Positions 1 to 8,800 of a stretch of 10,000 nucleotides of DNA are shown piece by piece; position 1 is the stretch's first letter; the number at the start of each line of letters is the position of its first letter. A program made the position numbers and the translations under genes. The DNA is from Actinidia chinensis (lineage: Eukaryota > Streptophyta > Magnoliopsida > Ericales > Actinidiaceae), in assembly GCA_009663005.1 (NCBI GenBank), contig CM018913.1, positions 14,673,584-14,683,583 on the forward strand, written 5' to 3'. The notes under the pieces are model-generated. The model was not told the origin of the DNA. It ran no database searches and saw nothing but the letters and a program-made list of their open reading frames with translations.

Positions 1-450
1 AGGGTATTTCCTTAATTGTTGGTGTCGTGATGGTAAGATCTCGCAAATGGATAATTTTCCATGTATAGATAGGATTCTGAAGGATTTCTAGTGGATATTT
101 CCAGTAATTCTCATCGCGCCAAGGGGCGATGAGGAACGTACCCGGCTCTTGGGTGAGTTGTGAGCACTCCGATGGTGGCTCTGCGAGCTCAGTGAGATGA
201 CTTGGCGGGGTTCCATGCTGAATGTTGGACTCGTTTTAACCTCGGCCAAGAGGGTTCGGAGATAACGTTTGACATTCTAATGCTTAGATGGGACTTCATA
301 GGATTGATGTCGGGCGATGTCCTTGTCTCCCTTGGTGGGCGAGGTACTTTGAATTATTAATAGATTAATATTTTACCCACTCAGTAGCCAGCAACCTACT
401 CGAAGTTGTCGAGATGGAACAGTTGGGACTTTCGAGTACGTATTTCTTCT
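1..450. other. Unassigned AT-moderate stretch, no gene recognised
   Basis: I read all six frames and found no recognisable protein, RNA gene or LTR end. The only local structure is a short inverted repeat at 110-133, listed separately. By position the stretch could hold the start of the antisense gene relic that becomes recognisable after about 480, or part of an old LTR of that second element, but I see no motif that decides between these. Short ORFs here have no family resemblance. Confidence 0.4.
110..133. repeat. Short perfect inverted repeat (8-bp arms, 8-nt loop)
   Basis: The arms CTCATCGC (110-117) and GCGATGAG (126-133) are exact reverse complements around the loop GCCAAGGG. Seen directly. 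It contains one copy of the GGCGA pentamer that is overrepresented in the window. No U-tract or neighbouring gene makes it a credible terminator, and a stem of this size can occur by chance in 10 kb. Confidence 0.4.
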
Positions 451-479
451 TCTGCTGACGTACCTTAATGATGGTGGCA

Positions 480-1780
480 ACCAATCGATGGAGCCTACGT
501 AGCAAGAAGGGCCTTAAATCGGAACTTCGTCGGAGCAATAAAATATATTTTTTTTTTGCAGGAGCAGTAATTGATTTTCTCGGGGCCGAAACGTCCCACA
601 TCTCAACCGTTGATTACTTTCTATATCTTGGTTCTCCCCTTTCCTTCTTCACTTTTTGACCTCACTATTGTAACTACTGACCTTGCTCCGACTTCTCACC
701 TTCTTTTAGGTCGCCTTGTTTATCTGGTGATCACTATGGTCTAAGAGACTCAAGCTTAGTGATCTCGCCAAGGTTTGTGCTCAAAAGGCCGCCACCTCTG
801 CTTCGAAGGGCGTTGTTATCTCGGAATGGTCCGAGGCCAAAATCCTATAAAAGGGTTGTTGACGATGTGTCACAAGGGAAAGCATTTCGCCCAAGTTGCC
901 GGATCAAGAAGGCTAAAATCCAATACTGGAGCGTCTGAAGCTCCCTAGGCCTGCCCATTTGTCTTCAGGAGAAGGGTAATTTTCGGTCAAACAAACTCTT
1001 GGCGAAGCCTTTAGGCCCACATGCTTCAGTGATGGCGCCAGTGTCGGCTACAGCAGAAAAAAATTCTGGCCGGGGTGATACTCCCGGCGGAAAGGAGAAG
1101 GGGGTGCTCAACCTTCGATCATGTGGTGACCAGTTTCTCCATGTTCTCGGCCAGTATTTGTTTTTTCCCTAAGGATGTTTCAATTCCATATTCGTGCGGC
1201 AATTTCGATTCTGTTTATAGTAGGTGTTGGTTATCTTAAGGGTCCTTCTCTCTCCTTTCACTCGATCAGGTCATTTCTGCGCGCTTTGTCTCTCCAGGTC
1301 CAGGTCCCCCTTCTTTCGTCTTCCGTCTTCCAGAAATGAGATGGTTCGAGCACAAAATCGGGCCCTTGAATTAGAGGGTGCTTTGCTGAGGAGAAGGCGA
1401 AGGGGAAGAAGCTCGCCGAGGATGCCGATGCCAGAGACAAGGTCATCGCGAGCTGGAGGCAGGATTCTCCGAGCTAGAAAAAAGCCATAGTCTCTCTCAC
1501 TCAAGTTAGATCATCGCCGCGCGTTCAAAGAGTCGGATGACTTTTTAAGATGCTAGATTAGGGGATCGCATTCTCTTATGTTCGGCGACTTTAGATTTGC
1601 GTCGTACAATATGGCACCTCTCGCACCAGTATCGCTTCCCGAGGTCGTCTCGATCTGAGGACGTCGGGATGGCCTATGAATTCCTCGCCAAAGAGAGGCT
1701 GAAGCCGAGAAAAGAGTTGCCAGAAGAAGGGCAAGCCGGGTGATTGTGTTTGCGAAGTTGTCTAAAGGATTCCCCCTTTT
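480..1780 (+). pseudogene. Decayed second antisense ORF of Tat type (Transposase_28-like class), C-terminal two thirds
   Basis: This is a broken relic of the same gene class as the one at 2720-4944, in the same orientation. A segment reading NKIYFFFAG near 535-565 resembles the 'GWK..FFF' block that follows the Transposase_28-like domain in these proteins; this match is weak. From 755 to the stop at 848-850 a clean frame reads LSDLAKVCAQ, then ASKGVVISE, matching the linker that contains GGVVIRE in the other copy. At 1338-1385 the frame reads EMVRAQNRALELEGAL, continuing one frame over at 1385-1450 with AEEKAKGKKLAEDADARDK, then ELEAGFSELEK. This is a typical heptad-rich, coiled-coil C-terminal part. 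A further piece, YEFLAKERLK, lies near 1675-1710, and an AT-rich tail follows after 1765. At least four frame changes and several stops are visible. The distance from KGVVI to the coiled coil (about 580 bases) is close to that in the right copy (about 620), but the sequences differ, so it is not a recent duplicate. The function of the encoded protein is unknown. It is probably a leftover of another Tat element. Confidence 0.65.
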
Positions 1781-2570
1781 GTATTTATTTATTTTTTTTG
1801 TATTTTATTATAAGCCGTGATCTTTGATGGATAAATAATAGCTGGTTCGTTTTCCAAACGCCGTCGTTTAATCCTTTTTGACTTGATTATTTCATTCGGC
1901 AATGGATGCGTTCATTTTAATTGCGGTCTTCAGGGTGAAAATGGGCGGTCCAAACTTCCACACCTTATGCAATATAATTTTTGGACTTGGCGACGAGATA
2001 TATATGGCAAAATCATCGATTGGCAATCCAGATTCTTTTCGTAATTGATGGGCGTTCTCATTAATGGCGATGTCTGTAATGTGATAAGATTCCTTAAGTC
2101 GTTTTGTAACGCTGGGCGAGCTAGACCCACCGCCCTTAGAGGAGGCGATCTAATAAGATTTAGGCGGCATGGTTTGACTTATATGTTCAGGCTAGGCAAA
2201 ACTTTTGGCAAGCAAGTAGCTCTAGGCAATAGAGGGTAATTTCAGATTACCCACGCGGGAAAATCGGTTTTCAGATATGTACATTTATGCGCGATAAGGC
2301 GACGTGGCATTCCCAATTATAGGTGGTTTTCTAATCACAAGAACACAGCCTGTTTGCAAACGCCCAATGCTGACTTTGTTTTGCGCATGAGGGTCTGCCA
2401 GGTGTAGCGTCAATTCCAAAGCGGACTCACCCAAGATCCACGACTTAATGGCAGAATAGGTTTAGTCGGCTGAAAATTGTCTAATGGCGTGAACGACGGT
2501 TTTTACAATCTCGAAAATCGGAAGGTCGCGTGATCTGGCTGTTGGGCTCCGATCTATCACAGCCCTCCCC
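1781..2570. other. Unassigned spacer; possible location of the 3' LTR
   Basis: No protein family is recognisable in any frame across these roughly 790 bases. The left end is strongly T-rich (about 1782-1812, with repeated TTTATT), like a 3' gene flank. In a minus-strand Tat element the 3' LTR should lie left of the antisense gene, which makes this stretch the natural candidate. No second LTR copy is in the window for comparison, and I could not identify TG...CA ends with a target-site duplication and an adjoining polypurine tract. A minus-strand AAAAGGGGGAA (positions 1779-1769) looks like a polypurine tract but is not followed by TG. Confidence 0.35.
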
Positions 2571-2612
2571 TGTATGCATATAAATGGGGTTAACCTATTC
2601 ATTCGCACATTT
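2571..2612 (+). promoter_or_regulatory. TATA-like promoter element upstream of the antisense ORF
   Basis: TATAAAT at 2579-2585 sits in a GCATATAAATGGGG context. It is followed about 30 bases later by pyrimidine-rich sequence and then, near 2650-2680, by a C/T-rich leader containing CGCCCTCGCCGTCTCCGCC, which resembles plant 5' untranslated sequence. The plus-strand coding signal begins roughly 130-300 bases downstream, a suitable distance for a leader. Antisense ORFs of Tat elements need their own promoter because they run against the genomic RNA. The assignment is inference from the motif and spacing only; the same TATA could belong to an LTR in the other orientation. Confidence 0.35.
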
Positions 2613-2719
2613 TTCGTTGCTGTCGATGCTGCTTGGGTGGGTGGTGGGTGGCCTTTTTTTCGCCCTCGCCGTCTCCGCCGTAAAAAACAGGGTCGGATTG
2701 TCCCGTTATTTCCTCCAAT

Positions 2720-4944
2720 ACCAACCTCGGAAATGAAGAATCTGGGCAATCCCTGCCTTCCTTGGATATCCGAATCATCTAGGTGGCGAAGTCTTATCTC
2801 GACGAAAACGAACGCATTCTTCCTCCTCGTTCCCCACCAATAACTAACATATTCCCCCTAAGATGTAATAACTTCGCGTCTCACTAAGGAGAGTAACTTC
2901 AAGATGTCCCAGGCGAACTGGACAAACTCGGAACTACGTTATTCGTTTCCCCAGGGTACGACTTCGGATTCCTGGAGATGGCGAAACAATTTTATTTATT
3001 TAAAAAAAAGCCCGCCAGGCGAGTTATCGTTTTACGAACCGTCTTTTCTGCCGGTTTAAGGCTTCCATCCATCCGACCATAAGGGGAATTTTGATTCAGT
3101 AACAGCTTTGCCCTGCACCATTATCTCCCAACGCATGGGATCAGTCATCTGTTCGATGGTGATCTGACGTCACTCAAACGTACAGTCCTATGACGGATTC
3201 AGGTGTTATACTCCCTAGCCCTTGCTGTCGGGGTGGGTACTATTCAAGGGTGAGGCCGAGAAGAACTTGCTCGAGGATCTTTCGAGCAGTGAAGGGTGGA
3301 AGACGAGTTCTTTTTTGCCTCAGGACGAGTGGGAGTTCCCCTCAGGTATGGCCGCGCGGATAGTTTCTCACGAGTCCCTAGGATTTGGAGAACGCCTAGG
3401 TAGTTCTATTTATTTCCGATGTGAGTCATATCGTCGCCTGACATGCGATTTTTAGGGAAAAAGCTGACAAAAAAATGCACGGCTCTTGGCGAGGTGTGCC
3501 AAGAGGGCAGAAGAGACTGATCTTCGGGAAGATAGAGCCCCAGAGGTACTTCGAGGTGTTGAGAGTTCTGGGTTCGCGAACCTTCAAGAAACATTTTGCG
3601 GTCGATTGCGCGGAGACTTTCTTCCAGTGGCGGAGACAACACGACCTCGGGTGATGGGGTGAGTTGGTACTCGCAAAGATTCGGTTGAATACCTGGGAGC
3701 ATTAGACGGAGGGTATCGGAGGGGGCGATAGGAGAGGCCCTGCCTGTGGTTATCCCCGACAAAACCCTATAGGGGTGGGATAGGGGAGGAAGTAAGGAAC
3801 CCGTTTAGGGGATCTCCTATCTGGGAAGTCGGATCCAATTCGGTTCAGGGTCGAATTCCATTTCAAATTCCGAGCTGCCCCCCGAGCTCGATCGACGGTA
3901 TATCTTGAAAACCAGGGATGTACTGTTGCCTTCCCTATCGACATATCCCATGTGCAGCTATGTCGTGCTCGAAGATGGTTGGCCCACTGCCCGTGGGTTG
4001 AAACAAATAGGAGGTAAGGCAAGCCGGGAGAAGGCCTATAAGGCGGACGACAGCCAAGCCTCACTCCAAGGAGGAGTCGTTATTCGGGAAAAAACGTACG
4101 CGGGAAGGCAACCACGTAATCGAAAAAAGGCGAGCCGGACTCTCGAGGGAAAGGAAGCCGCCCCGCCCCCCGCCGCCTAAAAGATTTCAAAGCCACCCGA
4201 GGCGATCAATGCCCAAAGCGTGCTGTGAGGCGGGGACCTCTTCCCTAGGACCTCTTCCCCTGGTGGTGATATAGGATCCGAATCTAGATGGCGGATTGCT
4301 TCTATGGCTCGGAGGTTGCTCAATTGGGGTGATTCCGGCTTCCGACAAGAAAAGAGGTTGAATCCAATTATCCGAGAAGAATGAATGGTCGCCAATCTTT
4401 CAATGCATGGCGGTAAGGTTTAAATTTGTGAAAAATCTTGGCGTGTTTCTTTTGCCAAATACGAATGTTCATTTGGCAGTTGGTCGTGTTCGCCTCTTTC
4501 TTGCCCTTCGTAGCCAGGGAGCATCTCCACGACATAGACTTCCATATGGCTCGCGCAGAAGATCCCGCCGAGGCTTGAATGGTTAAGCTCAACAGCGAGC
4601 GTGAAGGCGGGAAAATCGGTTGGTCGAGCTAGTGAGGAGGCTTAGATCAAAGCCTGACCGAGGGTGGATGATCGAAAGGCCACCGTGGCGGAAACTCACA
4701 AATAAACTGGCGAAGGCCAAGGAGCTAGCCATCGAGGACTTCAAAGCCTCGAGGGAATTCAGGGCGGCAGTTACCAGAGATTCTGCTGCAATGTACTTCA
4801 GTGAAGGATTTGAGTTATGCAAGAGACAGCTTCCCATCAATCCCCAACCTCGGTGTCAACGTTGGCGAATATGCGGATGGACCCAAGTTTGACGAGGAAG
4901 AAAGAGGCGATGCAAAGATGGAGAAGATTCCTGTGCAGGAGTGA
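2720..4944 (+). pseudogene. Antisense extra ORF of the Tat element: Transposase_28-like domain plus coiled-coil tail, multiply frameshifted
   Basis: The gene runs opposite to pol between pol and the presumed 3' LTR, the known position of the antisense ORF in Tat-lineage elements. Coding signal in order: an N-terminal acidic/serine-rich piece (about 2725-2850); ELRYSFPQG near 2925-2955; PPGELSFYEPSF at 3009-3047, then an AGLRLP-type stretch and PNAW-like bases to about 3150; GWVLFKGEAEKNLLEDL and EGWK at 3231-3305; DEWEFPSG to about 3345. These blocks match plant proteins labelled 'putative gypsy type transposon' (Transposase_28). A basic, proline-rich linker follows (GGVVIRE near 4070-4090, then GKEAAPPPAA to 4179). 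A coiled-coil tail comes next (KLAKAKELAIEDFKASREF near 4692-4770), then YFSEGFELCKRQ, and in another frame NLGVNVGEYADGPKFDEEE to a stop at 4942-4944. The middle (about 3400-4000) is poorly readable. The start codon cannot be fixed. The molecular role of the family is unknown. Frame changes and stops make it a pseudogene. Confidence 0.75.
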
Positions 4945-5430
4945 TCCTGATGTATTATAAATTTTTTTTTTGGCCATCGCTTAGGCGAGGCTCAAACAAA
5001 TGTAATCAATTCTAGTTATGAAGAAATCCACTGAGTATTGTTTTGGCGAGGTTATATAGTTCTATTTATTTTTGTAAAAGTACAATTCAATTCTCATCCG
5101 TTTATAGGCGCGAACGGCTTGAGGCGATACGGTCTAGTGACGATCACATTACCATTGTTAACGGAGTAGTGGCGAATCTAGAATTTTGGCGGACATTTGT
5201 TTATGGCGAATCAGGCGGCCTTTATCGTAGGCCAACGAAATGAGCGTATCCTGATTGTTGGCGACATAAATAACGATGATCAAGACCCTTATCTTTTAAT
5301 GAAACGACAATCTTAATTTTGGCGACCATCAATCGTTTCATAACTGGAGAGGGTGAACCATAGGCGAATATAAAAATTTCCAATTTATATAAAATTGCAA
5401 ATCACAGACTCATTGGCTCAACCCATTCTA
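4945..5430. other. Convergent intergenic spacer between pol and antisense ORF, rich in GGCGA
   Basis: This AT-rich, noncoding stretch lies between the two convergent stops (antisense ORF 4942-4944; pol 5431-5433). It begins with a ten-T tract (about 4962-4971) and contains eight plus-strand GGCGA pentamers at 4984, 5045, 5123, 5171, 5205, 5260, 5321 and 5363, with GGCGC/GGCGG variants at 5107, 5188 and 5214 and no TCGCC. Several share a TTGGCGA or TTTTGGCG core, and some spacings are 61-64 bases, but I cannot align the sequence between them as a tandem repeat. A minus-strand AATAAA at 5070-5065 could serve as a polyadenylation signal. None of this has a demonstrated function. Confidence 0.5.
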
Positions 5431-6754
5431 CTAATAGTATTTCTTCCAAATGCTCGGGTTTCCAGGGATGTAGCAGTGCCTTTCCGTTTTTAGGATCCTC
5501 CAGCCAACAAGTCCCTTAGCCTGGAAACTTTGATAACTTGTAAGGCCTTCCCATGTTGAGACCGAGCTTTCCCTGCGCTCGGATCTCTTGTGGATAGGGT
5601 ACCTTAGCAAGAACAGGGTCGCCAGGGAGGAATGGAGCGGTGCTTTACTCTTTGTTGTAGTATTTGGCAATCCGACTTTTATAAGCCGATTTGGAGTAAT
5701 TCGGTTCTCTCCCTTTTTTCATCGAGGAGATCAAGATTGGCTAAGCTCGCCCTCGTTGCCATTTTCGTCGAAGTTTAACGTTCGAAGCTTGGCAAAACCT
5801 ATTTCCACTGGTATGACTGAGTCAGTTCGAAGGACCATGGATTATGGAGTTTCACCTGTAGGAATCCGACTTCAGTAGTATGTAAGCCCAGGTATGCTGC
5901 GTAAGTCTTCCGCCCATAGCTTTTTGATCTTTCTAAACCTCGCCTTCAACTTCTGAGGATGGTACGATAGTTACTTCAACTTGTCCGTTAGCCTGAGGCT
6001 GACTGGGTGCAGAAAAATGATGAGGATGCGAGATCCGAGCAGGAATAAACCGACCCTGTCATTATCGAACTGCCTCGGTTGTCCCGAGATTATAACTTCG
6101 GGATTCCGAATCTACATACAAGAGGTTTCCTATGAAATCTCGGGTATTTTCTCAGAATTTTGGAGAGAGTGAGCTTCTATCCATTGATTAAAATAGTCTA
6201 TGGCGACGAGCAAAAATTTTCTTTGCAAGGGGCTCGTGGTGGTAGGGGACCCAGCATAGTATAATCTATTCCCCATTGGGCGAATGGCCAAGGAGCTTTA
6301 CATCGGTAACCATCTCAGTGTGGGGGAGATGGTGACGGAGCAAATCTATGACATTTGTGCATCTCTTTACATACGCAGTCGCACTCATGTCATGGCGGCC
6401 AAAAAATACATTGGAGAATTGTCTTCCTTGCTAACGACCTTGCTCCGGAGTGGTTCCCGCAGATGCCTCATGTGATTTCTTTTAGGACGTACTCTTTGCT
6501 TCTTTGGTCGGAGACATTTCAAGAGGGTGTCCCGAGAAAGACCTTTTGTAAATTTTCGTGTGAATATGCAAAATCGTGCGGATCGTGTTGGAGACGGCGG
6601 AAGCGTGAGTTTTTCTTTGTAAGATACTATCTGAGAATAGGCATAATTTCGTCCATCCACGTCGAATTTTCTTCGTTTGGAGGACTAATTGCGTGATTCC
6701 AATGCTTGGGCTGGCTTTAAAATTCCAGAGGTCTGCAATGTTAGAAATAAACTC
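5431..6754 (-). pseudogene. pol (IN): Integrase domain of Ty3/gypsy pol (frameshifted), 3' end of pol
   Basis: This is the end of the polyprotein, which would insert the cDNA into host DNA. Reading leftwards on the minus strand: the pre-integrase piece YKRSFSG near 6555-6530; EYVLKEI then GICGNHSGARSLARK (about 6490-6420), part of the HHCC zinc-binding region; HKCHRFA (about 6340), its cysteine end, with one base lost; PFAQWGID near 6290-6265, first core aspartate; AIDYF and WIEA (about 6215-6185); FGIPKL and DN (about 6115-6070), second aspartate region; SQPQANGQVEV with the catalytic glutamate at 5977-5975. The C-terminal part (about 5800-5431) is the best preserved: NFDENGNEGELSQ, LLDEKRERTELLQI, KSRIAKYYNKRVKHRS, GKLGLNMGRPYKV and a terminal WKKYY followed by TAG. 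This matches the usual end of Tat integrases. More than ten frame changes or stops separate these blocks, so no functional enzyme is encoded. There is no sign of a chromodomain. Confidence 0.93.
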
Positions 6755-7165
6755 ACAAAGTTGACGCCAGATTAGCCAAGGCATCTGCCTTTTTATTATC
6801 TCTCGGGGAATCTGGTGGATCTTAATTAAACTCCTGATCTTTGCAGACACAGCCTTTACCTGCCAAAATAAGCTATCATTCTTCGGTGTCCTGGCGAGGG
6901 TAGTCTCCTTGAACTTGGTTTTTTACCACCAGTGTGAGCCCTGAAAGACTTCTAAAGATTGTGATCCCAACTCTGTTGCTACTCTTAGTCCGGCGAGGAG
7001 GGCTTGTAACTCGGCTTCATTGTTGGTGGCTTTAAATCCATTCTTATGGCGATTCCATTTTGTTCGCCTGAAGGAGCTCGTATGACGCAACCTGCCCCGC
7101 AGCGTGCTGGTTGGAAAGAAGACATCAAAAGTACAATATCCAGTGGGCGAGGTCTTTTTTCTGAG
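6755..7165 (-). pseudogene. pol (aRNH): Second, archaeal-type RNase H (aRNH) of Tat pol, frameshifted
   Basis: This is an extra RNase H between the standard RNase H and integrase, characteristic of Tat-lineage gypsy elements. Minus-strand reading shows a WILYF...SSNQH start near 7150-7100, where the family carries its first acidic residue; GCVIRAPSGE near 7090-7065; KATNNEAELQALLAGLRVA near 7040-6985, containing the conserved NNEAE glutamate; SLEVF and VVKNQVQGDYP (about 6955-6900); then PRE and, in another frame, KKADALANLAS (about 6800-6762), the conserved C-terminal end. The pieces are spread over at least three frames. The known role of RNase H is degradation of RNA in RNA-DNA hybrids during reverse transcription. 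The copy is dead, but the order of motifs leaves little doubt about its identity. Confidence 0.87.
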
Positions 7166-7179
7166 GTGGGTTCTTAGGA

Positions 7180-7690
7180 AATTCCCCCTTCAAGAGGAGT
7201 CGCTCTGGTTGTGGAGTGTCTCAATGGTGTTCGACAATAAAATCAGTCAGGGCCTGGGCTTTTATGCCATTATTGGCTTGTACTCAAATGTGGAACTCAT
7301 TTAGCTCGATGGACCATTTCAGGAGGCTACCCGACGTGCTGGTCATTGGAGAATCTGCTTTTTAGTAGTTGATCTGTCAACACTATGATGGAATGGGCCT
7401 GGACGAAATGACGAAGTTTTCTGGGGCGGCGATCATTAGAGAATAGGCGATCTTTTCAATCTCGGATAATTTGCCTCGCCCCAATTAAAAGTTTTGTAAC
7501 GTGTAATATATTGGTTTTTGATTTTATCTTATTATCGGACTAGTACTGCACTTATTGCGGGGGCGAGGCAATAAAGACACGTAGAGATCTTCGCAGCGGT
7601 GGGGACCGAGAGTAAAGGCGAGGACCCCGAGGATACTCTTCAGAGTCGGAAAGCATTCAGTTCCTCACTCCAATTGAAAGTCTGGCTATT
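7180..7690 (-). pseudogene. pol (RH): Standard gypsy RNase H domain and tether, frameshifted
   Basis: Minus-strand motifs: FNWSEE (about 7680-7665), the usual entry after RT; ISAVLVR near 7550; PIYY, then EIEKIAYSLMIAA near 7470-7425; HFVQAHSIIVLTDQLL near 7400-7355, the conserved VLTDxxL box with its aspartate; LLKWSIEL-like bases near 7325-7300; and KAQALTDFIVEH at 7262-7227, the tether joining RNase H to the second RNase H in Tat elements. The first half (about 7660-7560) is poorly preserved. Several single-base shifts and a stop after the tether make it non-functional. It is contiguous with RT on its upstream side. Confidence 0.88.
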
Positions 7691-8495
7691 TATCAGGATT
7701 TTGAAGAACGGGAAGGCACTGTCGCAGATTTGGAGACGAATCTGTTCAGGGCGGCTACTCGCCCGGTTAGTTGCGTACTTTCAGATATTCCTTGGCGATT
7801 CTCATTGCGCTTAGGGCTTGGATTTGATCTGGTTACCTCAATCCTCGGCTTGGTGACCAGGAATCCCAGAAACTTCCAGAAGACACTAAAGAGCATTTAG
7901 AGGGAGTTCAACATCATTCGTGCCGCCGCAGATGTAAATGCTTCTTCAAGGTGGGCGCTATGGTTGTGTGCTTGGAGACTCTTAACCAGCATATCATAGT
8001 AAAACTTCCATGTCTTTCCAATGGGTGCATTGAATATCTTGTGACCAGTCTCTGATTACGTTGGCCCCGGCGTTCTTTAACCCAACGGCATGACTTGTAG
8101 CAATATACCCCCGTTCCGATGACTAAAAGAAGTTTCTCAACGTCAAGAGGATAATTTGATCTGATGATAACCCGAGAAGGATCCATATAAAGCTCAAGAG
8201 CTTCATGCTTGGAGGTGGCGTCGACTATCAGATCGATTTTAGGCAAAGGAAATCTGTCTTTCGGGCAAGCCTGTTGAGGTTCGGTTGAAAGTCTAGAACC
8301 ACCCTCCATTCCCCCCTTTTTTGGGGCGACTACGACCATTGGCGAGCCATCCGGATGTGGGCTTCTCGGGACAAACATTAGCTTGATCGTTGCTTATGTC
8401 GTCTTCAATGACTTTCAGAGCGCCAGGGGCGAATTTCCTCTGTTTCTGGCAGACTGGCGGAGTATCAGGCTGGTGAAAAGTGTATGACATGGCGA
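7691..8495 (-). pseudogene. pol (RT): Reverse transcriptase domain of Ty3/gypsy (Tat-type), frameshifted
   Basis: This domain would copy the genomic RNA into cDNA. It is the clearest domain in the window. Minus-strand order: MSYTFHQ at 8490-8470, PPVCQKQRKFAPGALKVIE near 8460-8405; VVVAPKKGG near 8340-8310; ACPKDRFPLPKIDLIVDAT near 8270-8215; YMD at about 8180, then FSGYHQI recoverable after one base is missing; GVYCYK (about 8115); QRLVT near 8040; the active-site box at 8001-7990; HLEEAF-like sequence to 7935; WKFLGFLVTK near 7870; TGRVAALNRFVSKSA (about 7770-7720). The active-site box reads YYDM where the family has YxDDM, so one of the two catalytic aspartates is absent. At least six frame changes are visible across about 800 bases, close to the normal RT length, so decay is by small lesions rather than large deletions. 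Confidence 0.96.
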
Positions 8496-8800
8496 CTTCT
8501 AGTCGATTGCCGGGACGTCGCCTTTGTGACCAGGCGAAACACGTTAGAATTTTTTCAATGAAATCTATTAAGGACGATACGCAATTAATCGGTAAAGCTC
8601 TATTCCGATAATGAATTGACGATCTGGGTAGTTTGGGTGAATGGAGATTGGGAGACTTCTTAGAGAGGTTTGGATTCTGGTTTTTGGGGTCTGTAGGATA
8701 AGCTGTTCTATCTCATCTCTCAAATCCCCGTGTCATCGCCCGCCGTCTGTGATTGCTATTGGGCGGACTGAACAAAAAGTCCAACCCCTTAGGCTGAGAT
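8496..8800 (-). pseudogene. pol: Protease-RT linker of the polyprotein
   Basis: This is the variable segment between protease and RT. A piece reading FIEKILTCFAWS (about 8565-8530), followed by a GDVPG-like stretch, is the conserved tail of this linker just before RT in Tat/gypsy elements. The preceding stretch (8570-8760) is open in one minus-strand frame but low in conserved motifs, as expected for this region. It is listed separately because it is coding sequence without a domain of its own. Confidence 0.7.

Noticed and set aside
845..853. TATA-box-like TATAAAAGG on the plus strand
   Set aside because: It lies inside or at the end of a readable coding segment of the left antisense relic (open 755-847), and no gene start follows at a suitable distance.
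1765..1779. Polypurine-tract-like sequence on the minus strand
   Set aside because: It is not followed by a TG LTR start and lies at the 3' flank of the left antisense relic.
2830..2866. Possible LTR edge: minus-strand polypurine AGGGGGAATA followed by TGTTAGTTATTGG at 2849
   Set aside because: It looks like a PPT plus LTR start, but plus-strand coding signal of the antisense gene appears to continue across it, and there is no second LTR copy to confirm it.
3406..4064. Two minus-strand ORFs of 118 and 104 codons
   Set aside because: They oppose the antisense gene relic, show no family resemblance and have unusual composition; treated as chance openings.
5184..5192. E2F-like site TTTTGGCGG
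   Set aside because: A single match in a region rich in GGCG words; no cell-cycle gene or promoter nearby.
6355..6696. Plus-strand ORF of 113 codons over the integrase
   Set aside because: It is a shadow of integrase on the opposite strand, whose zinc-binding and core motifs are clear.
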